From Sphacelaria rigidula (Eukaryota; Phaeophyceae; Sphacelariales), in the NCBI GenBank assembly GCA_964200075.2, contig CAXNAA020000009.1, positions 1 through 40,827 of the forward strand: a stretch of DNA of 40,827 nucleotides, written 5' to 3'. Shown piece by piece: positions 1 to 8,825 of this stretch (the stretch's first letter is position 1; the number at the start of each line of letters is the position of its first letter). The notes beneath the pieces are model-generated. The model ran no database searches, was not told the DNA's origin, and saw only the letters and a program-made list of their open reading frames with translations. The position numbers and the translations under genes are program-made.

Positions 1-39
<39 letters not shown>
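1..39. repeat. TGT trinucleotide microsatellite
   Basis: An uninterrupted TTG/TGT repeat from the first base to about 39. The array probably extends beyond the window. Confidence 0.95.
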
Positions 40-190
40 ATTCACATTAAAAGTCGTTCCGTTATCTGCGCAGTGCTGTACTGAGCATCTGACTCGGACG
101 TCTCCCGTGGTCACGGGCTACCACCCCATAAGAGCTTGGAAATGGTACTACAGGTTGGTTCAGGCATATCACCCAAAAAACACTCATCGG

Positions 191-476
191 CAAAACCTCA
201 CGCCATTATAAGGCGTTAGACCCTGAAATTTTGCACAGGTGTTGTATGGGGCATTACTCACCTTTCGAAGGTCGAAATTTTTCTACTTTTTCCCCTACTT
301 TTCCCACCGTTTTTCGGGCGTCCCAGTTTTTTCCGGGAAACATCGATCCAATCGGACCCCCGTAAAACGGTGAAGAAAAAAAATAAAGAAACCTCGTTCA
401 CGTAAAGTTGCGTAGTGATCCATAGCACAGCTGTGTGAAATTTCAGGGTCTAACTCCTTCAAACGGCGTGAGGTTT
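191..476. repeat. Imperfect inverted repeat, arms about 60 bp
   Basis: The left arm (191-253, starting CAAAACCTCACGCC) and the reverse complement of the right arm (about 417-476) share long identical blocks, such as GTTAGACCCTGAAATTT. The ~160-bp spacer is unlike either arm. A diverged relative lies at about 9,530-9,640 in a midasin intron, so this is probably part of a dispersed non-autonomous element. Ends and target duplications are not clear. Confidence 0.7.
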
Positions 477-940
477 TCCGCTTTTGTGCGATGAGCTTGG
501 ACGTGCCGCGGTGAAACCGCAAACTACTTGATTTTAGTACCAAAACGGCATTTTTGGGCCTTCTTTGACGTTTGTTTGACGATAGTTGATGCGGTGTGGG
601 AGTGCTGATGGTCGTGATCCAATCCGCGGGACCGAAATGTAAGCTGACCAGGGGAGATGGGTCGGTCCCTTGAGACAGACCACAGACTGGTCCCGAGGAA
701 GGGGAGGGGTTCTGAGCGAACAAATGAAAAAAATATATATAAATGATAATATATGAGGTTTAATTCCAGTTGCTTTCTTCCTTTTTTCTCACGGTCTTCT
801 CCTTTTCTCCTTTCTTGAGCTTCCCTTGGTCTTTTTTCTTCCGTTTTGGTTCCCTTGGGTACGTACGTCCACTTTGCGGAGAATGACCCAAGACTGGATC
901 ATGACTCTCGGAGATCAGTTAGTGTGCGATACTTGACCAA

Positions 941-966
941 ATCAATCAGTCAGTCAGTCAATCAGG
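941..966. repeat. CAGT tetranucleotide microsatellite
   Basis: Short run of TCAG/CAAT units (ATCAATCAGTCAGTCAGTCA). No other content is recognised between 740 and 1,300 apart from unsupported short open frames. Confidence 0.7.
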
Positions 967-1330
967 AGCTTAGGAATATGGAATACTCAGCATTTTGTCA
1001 TGAAAGGTGTACTCATCAAGCAAAGAGCTTTTGCTTGGGTATAAAGCACGATGTGCAGTTGCGTTTAAGGCCAGCCTACGATGTTTTGTTCCGAAAGGAG
1101 GACTAGCACGCAGGCGGTTTGAGTGTTGATCGTGTGACAACAAAGCTGGTCACCATCCGTTCGAGTTCACGTATCCCTGCTTGTGCCAGCGCATCATGTA
1201 ATGGCTCTATTCGCGGGTACAGGTATTTTCACTATTTTGTTTCTTCGGTCGAAGACTCTCCGGACGTCCCGCGGTCAACGTCTTCAAAATGTGCACACTC
1301 TGGACAATGGCAGTGTACTCTAATGTCAAT

Positions 1331-1580
1331 AATTGCAATAGACAAAAAATGTACGGCGTAAAGTACAGTCCCCTTCACGCGGTATATTTTTGTCTATTGC
1401 AACTACTGACCATATACTATTGTCAGCAACATAATTGTAGTTGCAATCGCCCCATCATTTGCGCAGTCTATTTTTTGTCTATCGCAACTATTGACCATAT
1501 ATTGTCAGCGACAATAGTTGCAATAGATCTATACTTTACGCAGTACATTTATCGTCTATTGCAACTGTTGGACATGTGTT
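1331..1580. repeat. Tandem palindromic repeat array
   Basis: Three related units recur about every 77-84 bp, each with a core like TTGTCTATTGCAACTA(C/T)TGACCAT and its inverse TAGTTGCAATAG, so each full unit can fold on itself (ATTGCAACTAC with GTAGTTGCAAT). The outermost segments (1,331-1,366 and 1,530-1,565) are also near-perfect inverted copies of each other. A single diverged unit occurs at 11,455-11,560. Likely a MITE-type family. Confidence 0.7.
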
Positions 1581-1723
1581 GATCAGGGTGTGAAAATGTG
1601 CCGTACTTTCATGTGCGGCACATCCTTCGAACCAGCAGACTCGCAGTCGCCACGTAGCGTGAATTAAACGTTTGTGTATGCATCACACCCTGGCAAATAT
1701 ATCACACTTTTTGGCAATGGAGT

Positions 1724-2413
1724 ATGTTGTCATACATTCATGCATTTATTCATTCATCGAACGCGTGGCAGTCTGAACCTCTTTTTGCTCGTCCAATCGA
1801 TGTCATCCCTAACAACGCAGGCGGCGTGTCGCCATGTCAGCGAAGACATACAGACGTCAGCGATGCAAACCAGTCACTGCTCGTCAATGGCAGTCTCGGA
1901 GACACGAGCTCGTACCACGACAACGCCGGCGTAAACGGGGCGCATCTCCTACACTATTTTTTCGTGTTGACGCATCTATCCGTAGCCGCTGCGGTGGCTC
2001 TGTGCCTGTTTTTACGGGGGGTAACCGCGGGTGTGATCGGTGGAGCTTGCTTGGTGATCTTTTTGTCGATGGTGCTGTTCTTTCTAGCAACAGGCAGGAT
2101 ATACCGTGCATTACTGCAATACCACCACCGTCTGGATGATGGCCCAGATGGGGATCGCCTATTTGATGATGACGATGTGGATGCTGAAGCTTATGCCGAT
2201 GCCGGTGTTGAAGACCAAGGAGGATATTCGAACCGACCGCGATGTGCAGACAGCAGTGATGCGTCTGACGATGCTCATGCCGGGCGGCCGGCGGGGAGAC
2301 GCGAGGGAGGCACGGAGAGGCGAGGGGAACGAGATCGGCTGGTGCTGCCACAGAAAGTGGAGCATGACGCCGAGGAAGGAAGGGGTCTGTCGTACGGTGC
2401 GGTTAGAGCATGA
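1724..2413 (+). CDS. Putative two-pass membrane protein (or the last exon of a longer gene)
   Basis: A 229-codon open frame ending in TGA. The sequence shows two hydrophobic segments, about residues 75-97 (HYFFVLTHLSVAAAVALCLF) and 100-123 (VIGGACLVIFLSMVLFFLAT), then a short basic stretch and a strongly acidic tail (DDGPDGDRLFDDDDVDAEAY) followed by an Arg-rich end. I do not recognise the family. A plausible 3' splice site (CTAACAACGCAG) ends at 1,820, so the residues before it may be intronic, and the real gene may start left of the window. It is convergent with midasin. GT-rich DNA downstream would fit a long 3' UTR. The membrane segments and biased composition support coding, but the first ATG is unproven. 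Confidence 0.45.
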   Translation: MLSYIHAFIHSSNAWQSEPLFARPIDVIPNNAGGVSPCQRRHTDVSDANQSLLVNGSLGDTSSYHDNAGVNGAHLLHYFFVLTHLSVAAAVALCLFLRGVTAGVIGGACLVIFLSMVLFFLATGRIYRALLQYHHRLDDGPDGDRLFDDDDVDAEAYADAGVEDQGGYSNRPRCADSSDASDDAHAGRPAGRREGGTERRGERDRLVLPQKVEHDAEEGRGLSYGAVRA

Positions 2414-3308
2414 CGAATGCTGCATCGCTACGACAGCTCAGTTGTGTCAGTGAAGAACAGTGTTCGTCGTGCGCCGTTTGTTTGGCTGCGTAGCGGCTAC
2501 AATTTCGTGGCTTTTGGGGGAAGGAGCCTGTCTGGCTTGATGGGAGGGTGAGATAAGCTTGCAAGCTGTCGAGTTTTTTTATGTAGGTGACGACGGAAGA
2601 GGTGGTCGCGGTCGAGGTAGCTACACTTTACTGCACTAGACGTGTAGTTCTTGTGGTTGGTGACACCTCCTATTTTGATATTTGAAATTCTGGGCGATCT
2701 TCTTTCGGCGAGAAGCGAAGGATCCTCGTCTCCGAGGTGAATGTTGGCCAATGGGGCTGTGCCGACAGCAGTGGAATGATGTTGTTGCTGTACGATGCTG
2801 TGGTGTTCAAGTGATATTTTCGAAAACACGTTTAGATGGACTTTCTTATGGCTCACCTGTAGATGTGCGCGATTCGCGCTTGTGAGCGAGGGAGTTCTCT
2901 TCCTGTGTAGAATGTGTACAGTAGTGTAGCCTGTTATTACGTACCTGATCTGTTTTTTTTTCGCAAGTTCGCCGTTGCGTACTTTGTTTGATGTCATTGT
3001 CCAAACTCGATTTGTTCAGTAGCGGGATTGCTCATAATGCCGATAGCTGCATCGTTTGGCGGAAAGTCTGCCGCCTTCGACCGTGCAGGCAGGCAGGCTT
3101 TATCTCGCGCATCTGGACAAAGTCGAGTTGAAAAAAGAGAGTGATCGAAGGGCGTACATACATACCCAGCGATGCGAAAAGCAAACCGTTTGTTTAACGG
3201 CATATGCTTCGATGTAAAATGCACGTGGAGCATGCTCGGGACAACAGTTGGGTTTTGTGCCATGTGGCTCCAAGTTTTTGTGTGGTGGTTGTGTTCTGTT
3301 CGATCGTA

Positions 3309-3344
3309 TTGTTAGGGCTGGGTACAGTTGGATATATTCATGGT

Positions 3345-3405
<61 letters not shown>

Positions 3406-3528
3406 TTCTCCCCCCTGCCGCCCGCGCCGGCCCGCTCGTGACCGACCNNNNNNNNNNTTGTGTTTTTTGCGATGGTATTGTTGGGGCTGGGTACAGTTGG
3501 TTATATTCATGGTTCCCCCCCCCCCCCC
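3309..3528. repeat. Poly-C runs with duplicated flanks around the gap
   Basis: A 60-C run (3,346-3,405) and a 14-C run (3,515-3,528) are each preceded by nearly the same ~37-bp sequence (3,309-3,345 and 3,478-3,514, containing GGGCTGGGTACAGTTGG). The 10-N gap lies between them. This looks like two reads of one locus whose ends were not merged, or else a local duplication. Confidence 0.75.
3448..3457. other. Assembly gap (10 N)
   Basis: Ten consecutive N between the two poly-C runs. The true gap length is unknown, and the flanking run lengths should not be trusted. Confidence 0.99.
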
Positions 3529-4088
3529 TCCCCCTCCCTTTCCACCCCCCCTTGCCCGCCTCTGTGTTGGGTCTCTTGCCCGTATTGCGAGAGACGCGCG
3601 TCGTTTCGAGCAACATGTGGAGATTGTCGGCCTCCCCTGTTTATACTTGTCTTGACCTCTATGCCCGAGGGGTAGACCCCCTTGTGGGTGGACATGATAC
3701 ACGAGGACATTGTGTGCTCCTGAGTTTTTGCTGTAGCATATACTGAATATTTTCGGGCGTGTCGCTTGATGCTGGGACGGAGCGTACGGGCGCGGGGTGT
3801 GATTGTTTTTCGCCGGCCGTGCTGTCCCTCTTGCTGTAATGACGGTGACCGGTCCGCTGTGAGGGTGATGGCGGGGGAGTCTTGTTGTCTGTTTTGTCTG
3901 TACGTCTGGAGTGGTTCACTGTACTGTTCGACCTGTTGTCACATCTTCCATATCGAATATTTCGAATATTTCGGGCCTGAGCTGCACTTGCTGCGAGCAC
4001 GCATGTTCGTATTTTGCTGTTGCCGCATATCGATTTTTACAAGAAAAAAAAATGAAGTGGAGTGGAGTGATGGTATTCTTGTACTCTG

Positions 4089-4108
4089 CCCCCCCCCCCT
4101 CCCCCCCA
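4089..4108. repeat. C-rich run
   Basis: Near-continuous C with one T, similar to further runs at 4,437-4,460 and 4,680-4,692. Short Pro-rich frames across them are composition effects. Confidence 0.85.
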
Positions 4109-5474
4109 CCTTGTGGCCGCCGTTGCTCGGCTGGCGAGAGTGTTGAGGGGTCTTAGACCAATTTTCTCGGCATTTGATTTGCATCTGACTTGTTTTGACG
4201 TTATTGGACGTAGTTTAGTGGTTGAGTTGATCCTGTGCGCTCGAAACTTGAATGTTTCTCCGCCTCGCCCCGCCGCCCCCCTCCCTCGTATTTTCTTTGT
4301 TTAGTCTAATGTTTTTCGGCTTGAGCCACTTAGACTAGAAGGGGTAATGCAGGAAACGTTGTTATCATGAGCGCATCGCGCACCCTGGTGGAATATGTAC
4401 AGCATCATTCCAGGAGATTCGAGTCGTTCGTCATTATCCAGCAGCGTGAAACCCCCCCCGTGTCTAGCTTTTTTTTTGTTTTTGGTGAGCTGGGCTATTT
4501 AGGAATAGAGGTGCCGTGACTTGTGTTGAGTGTAGGAGTGTGTCGACGTTATCTTTTTGCTGCATGTTGCACAAACTGGTGTAGTATTACCGTGGCCAGT
4601 TGAGAAGCAGATGAGCCGGGAAAGTGTGCTTCCGTTGATGAGGACCGTTCTCAACCATGGAAAGCAGGGTCGTTCCCCTCCCCCCCCCCCCCATATTTAT
4701 TCTCGTTCTTTGTTTCTTGTATTTGAAGAGTCGCACGGCTTAATATCTTTTTATCGCGATGTCGAGTCCCATTTCGACATGTGGAAAGTGGGAACCTCCC
4801 CCCTCCCCCCCCAAAAAAACCCAATTCAGCACGGTTGCCTGTTTCGCGCAGTTTTCGGGCATGCACAGCCCCGATACTGTTGGAACGTGACGGCACTGCA
4901 TGTAGATACGATTTTTGCCGTTATGGTGATCATGACATTTTGGGGCCTTGCGCTACTGGCATGACACAATGTGATGGTATGATGCGATGTGATGTCGAAT
5001 GTAGGATATGAGCCCCAAACCGTTTTGCGTTAAGTTGTCGTCTTTCCATTTTTGAGGTGGGGACAATGGGATGGCGCAAGGAAAAGATTCCGTGAGTACC
5101 CCCATCAGGGAGAATGTGCTTAAGTGCTTGGCCTTCATAGCCGGGACAGGTTGTATCGATGTGGTTTGTCTTCACTTCGTAAAAGTAGAAGTAGTGCTCG
5201 CATCTGCGGTGTGCGGTACGACTTTCCGTACACGCGGGGATTTTTTTTCTTTCCAGGTTTGGTTTGTTTTCTTTCCAGTAAAGTTTTACCCAACCCGTCT
5301 CTCCCCGAATGTATGGTTGGAACGTGGTTGGTTTTAGTGTAGATGATCATGTTCGGATTTTTTCAGGCGTGCAGATCTTGCGGCTCGCGCAGCGTGCTGT
5401 GAGCACGCGGCTAAGGACGCGAAATGTACCAAATACCACTTACCCGAGCAGTCTCGGTTGGCTTTGGTATCCTC

Positions 5475-5491
5475 AGGGTTTGGGTTAGGGG
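5475..5491 (+). repeat. Short telomere-like tract
   Basis: AGGGTTTGGGTTAGGGG: about two and a half degenerate TTAGGG-type units. Very short, so chance is possible. Confidence 0.35.
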
Positions 5492-6100
5492 TGCATAGCC
5501 TTGAGGTTTCACGAAAACATCTAAACAGAGTTCCGGAAAATTGGGTTGAACATTGAAAAGGGGCTCTGTCCCCTTTGCGACGTTTCACATTCTTGCCCGA
5601 ATTGTTCCATCAACGCAAACAGCTTTGTATATTTTTCCTGATGACACTTTCCCTAGCTTTACTTGTCGTGCATTGTTGCCCCAGTGTCTGACGCCATATG
5701 TTATCTCCTTTCGTACATTCCCAACGACTCTGACCAGGTGGGGGAATCCGCTTTCATCGGGTTCACGTTCACTCATACGTGAAGAATATGATGCCGTTTT
5801 TTTTCGAGTCGTAGGAAAATTCGCAGAGGGTAGGGAGTTTCCGCCTTCAAAATTTCCTACTTTTATCTGTAAAACGTTTCCAGCAAGCAACGGGATTCCT
5901 TTTCCGAGAAACGAATGATGACCCTTTATTTTCAGAGAATTTGGGGGAAACCTTGGGACAGTTTTTTTCATGGCACCCGAAGGAAGTCGACGAAAGATCC
6001 TCCTATCACCTGTTGAGAGCCGTTTCGAATGCCCGAAAGGAGATGCGTATGGCGTTAGAGGCCGGAGCATTAATGCGCGACCAGGCGGGTAAGGGGAAGG

Positions 6101-6206
6101 TTAACCCTTAGACCGCGAGATTAGTCTTCCTGGATCATGCATACTTTTTTTCACTTGAAATTGATGCCGACTCAACAGAAGACTAACCTCGCGGTCTAAG
6201 GCTTAA
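6101..6206. mobile_element. piggyBac-type MITE with TTAA target sites
   Basis: A 98-bp element (6,105-6,202) bounded on both sides by TTAA (6,101-6,104 and 6,203-6,206). Its 25-bp terminal inverted repeats match at 23 of 25 positions and begin CCCTTAGACCGCGAG on the left and GCCTTAGACCGCGAG on the right. TTAA duplication with termini starting CCCT is the hallmark of piggyBac transposons. The element is too short to code for anything and must have been moved by a transposase elsewhere. Confidence 0.8.
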
Positions 6207-7876
6207 ACAGAGGGGAAAAAGAAAAGTTGCTTGCGTTGGTAAAACTTTTCGGGCAAGAGAGTGAAACTTGTCAAGGGGTTTGAGCCCCATTTCAATGTTC
6301 AACATTGTTTTTATGGAATTCTTCACAGAAGAGCTGGGCCGGCTAAAAGTACGCGGGGCTCGCCAGATGGACATCGCCGCGCGCCGCTCAATTTCCCGAG
6401 TCGGGGCTTGAAATGTTGACACAGAGTTTGTGAGGTATTCATCATTCATAGCACGTCGCAGTTGATCTATTCCCTGATTCTTCTTCTCTTCTCTCGCCGA
6501 GATACGACCAACAACCAGGACCCAAGGAGTTGAGTTGATCGTGTTTCGGTGAAGGGGAAAAAAAGCGTGAGAAGGAGCTCGGACATCTGGATTGTGTCGG
6601 TGAGTATGTTGCAAATCACTTGTCAGGATTTCAGGTCTCAACTCAAAAGATTGAGCTGCGCATGGCGACGAGATTGTTATATGCAGATGCTGGCACCAAA
6701 TCGCTCTGCGTACAAATGCGCACGTACCCTTCCCTTACAATCCAAGTTTGTAGAATGTTTGGAGGACATGTAATACTTTGTAGCTTACCTGCGCCCCTCT
6801 CCGATACTGAAGACCTCGTTGAGAACGTGCGCTTGTTACCGCCATATTACCATGTCTGTCGGCTAGAACTTGACCTTTGCAACATAAAATAAAGGAACCA
6901 TGACATGAAATCGATGTACATCAGTTTTCATCTGTTCGCCGCGGGAGTGCACGCCCATGTCAGGAAAACTCAACTGCAATCTCGCCGCTGGTTTCTTTGT
7001 TCTCTAGTGACAGATGTTCAGGACTCGACACGGAAAGGGGAACGAAACGCGGAGACGCGAGTTTCACACCAACTTGGCGGATTTTGTTAGGAGTATGTTT
7101 AGTGTCATCCCATCTATTCTGGGCACCAGTCTACACCTGTTGGTATGTGTGGACGCATGAACCGCCATCACACAGGAGGATGGCCAGCACGACAGTTTTC
7201 TCCTCCGCCATTGGTTTTTAATACCCCACCTTCCTTGTGCGGGGTTTGCTCTTCATTTCATCATGATAGATTTTTTCGCTAGTAGGTGCTTGCCTTCCAA
7301 GTCTATTTGTTTTTTTTCAACCAAGTGCCCTTCAAAAATGGACGAGTCATACAAGAGCCGATCTTGAAGTTAAAGTTGGAACACTGGGATGGGGTTGAAG
7401 TCGTCTGCCAAAGAGTCAAATGTTGGGTCTGTTAAGCAAGCGCAGGCCGAGTATACGATACTCAGTATTCTGAAAGAGATATACTTTTGGATTTCAGTTA
7501 CCGAGTAGAGGACACGTGATACAGAATCACACTACCGTCACGAGTGGGACGCTACCGCGTCCAGGGCTTCCAAAGGAAGAATCATGTCTGCTCATGTCGG
7601 TTGTTGATTATGCCCTTCGCCGGTGACTTCGCACTGCCGCCTGGTGTGCGTCTGTGACAATTTCTACGGTGGCCACCCCCCGAAAGTGGCTGGTTTGGGG
7701 AGGCCAAATCTTCATGTAAATCGAAATGCAAAAGGCCGACCACAACGAGCAGCTGGACATTCCCACGCTTGGGTTCGTTCTCAATGATGTCGCCCATATG
7801 AGGCGCTTCATACAGCCTGAACGCAACCATCAGGCTCTGTATGACCAGTTTTTTCGTGACACCTTTGGGCTGGTTT

Positions 7877-7887
7877 GGGGGGGGGGG
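7877..7887. repeat. G11 run
   Basis: Eleven G after GGCTGGTTT; the same GGCTGGTTTGGGG occurs at about 7,689. The open frame that crosses it (7,726-8,181) is therefore sensitive to run-length errors. Confidence 0.8.
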
Positions 7888-8622
7888 CACCGTCGAAAGT
7901 GTCCGGTATCTGTTTCATTGCCCTCAATTCATTGGGCACGAGTTATTTTGACTGTTCCTCTCTTTTCTGCCCGTCATGTCCGGCAGTGTGGTATCTCGCT
8001 TTTTCCACTGAAATTGTGTTTGTTCATCCCTTACTCCCAAAGTTTGTTTGTGCATGACGCCTTCAGAAAGGGTCTCGAATCAGCATGGTTCGGCATCGTG
8101 GTGCATTCATCTGACCACCAAAGCAGGTTACGAGCGTATTGCGCTCATAAAGCCCGCGAACTGTTGGAGCGAATGGATTAATATAATATCAAGTTCTAAA
8201 TACTGTTCCAAGGCTGGTGTACAATCCTTGATTATTTTCGGCACCCATCGTGGCTTAGCTGCACCCAACGACGACAATGCACCAACCAAATCCCAACTTT
8301 GTACACATGACCCTGCAAAAGGCACCATCACAGAGTAAAAGTCCCTCCGGCCTCATTAGATCATAGATCACGTGTTGAGGGCAATCCAGCCCAACCAACG
8401 CCAGGTGTGGCAGCTTGGCTAACACACAGAAGGAGGAATATCCACTTGCACCCACACTCAGCTCATGACCGCACGTATTCACATGGATTTGAGACCACTA
8501 CATCCTACATCAAACAAACGACTACGAACTTTCCTTTTGCTTCAGCCCAGAGAGCTCAATGAGACTCTTGACGTGTAGCCACCGACAGGTATCCACCACA
8601 CAGATCAATACAAATTATATTC

Positions 8623-8825
8623 CTAACTGGACATCTGACGCTGCAGTAACTCGAACCACTGCCGCAAAGCATCCGCTAAAGTCTCGGGCAGGGCTTCCAC
8701 ATGATTGAGCAAGATGTAGAAGGGGAACGGGTACTTGTCGAGGTAGCTTGACAGCATCAATTTCCCGCCCACATAGCTAGCTTCTCGCGTCTTCAGGATG
8801 GACGTGTCTCCCTCCTTATCCAGCA
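8623..8825 (-). CDS. MDN1: Midasin last exon and stop codon
   Basis: 66 residues then TAG (complement of 8,623-8,625). SSYLDKYPFPFYILLNHVEA and LPETLADALRQWFELLQRQM match the conserved end of midasin (PFPfYi.l.d..aLP..LadaLRQWFEl). Acceptor GACTTTGACAG. Confidence 0.97.

Larger units (their letters stand above)
2414..5340 (+). other. GT-rich region after the plus-strand ORF, possible long 3' UTR
   Basis: No convincing coding sequence. The plus strand is visibly rich in G and T over most of this stretch, interrupted by C runs and the assembly gap. Long GT-rich 3' UTRs would explain this if the 1,724-2,413 frame is real. Where the transcript ends cannot be told from sequence. Open frames here are short, Pro/Gly-biased, or depend on the C runs. 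Confidence 0.35.
5341..8622. other. Intergenic DNA between convergent genes, incl. probable midasin 3' UTR
   Basis: No gene is supported. Two open frames stand out by length (minus 5,585-6,070 and plus 7,726-8,181) but have no recognised domain. Near 8,230 the plus strand changes to CA-rich, that is GT-rich in the midasin sense, continuing to the stop codon at 8,623. By analogy this is probably the midasin 3' UTR. No clear polyadenylation signal was identified. Confidence 0.4.

Noticed and set aside
3204-3746. Poly-Pro and poly-Gly proteins on both strands
   Set aside because: They exist only because of the poly-C runs and read through N bases.
5585-6070. 161-codon minus-strand ORF
   Set aside because: No recognisable domain, no supportive splice sites or composition; too little to call a gene.
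7726-8181. 151-codon plus-strand ORF starting MQKADHNEQLDIPTLG
   Set aside because: The first 50 residues look protein-like, but the frame crosses a G11 run, has no known domain and then degrades; left as unsupported.
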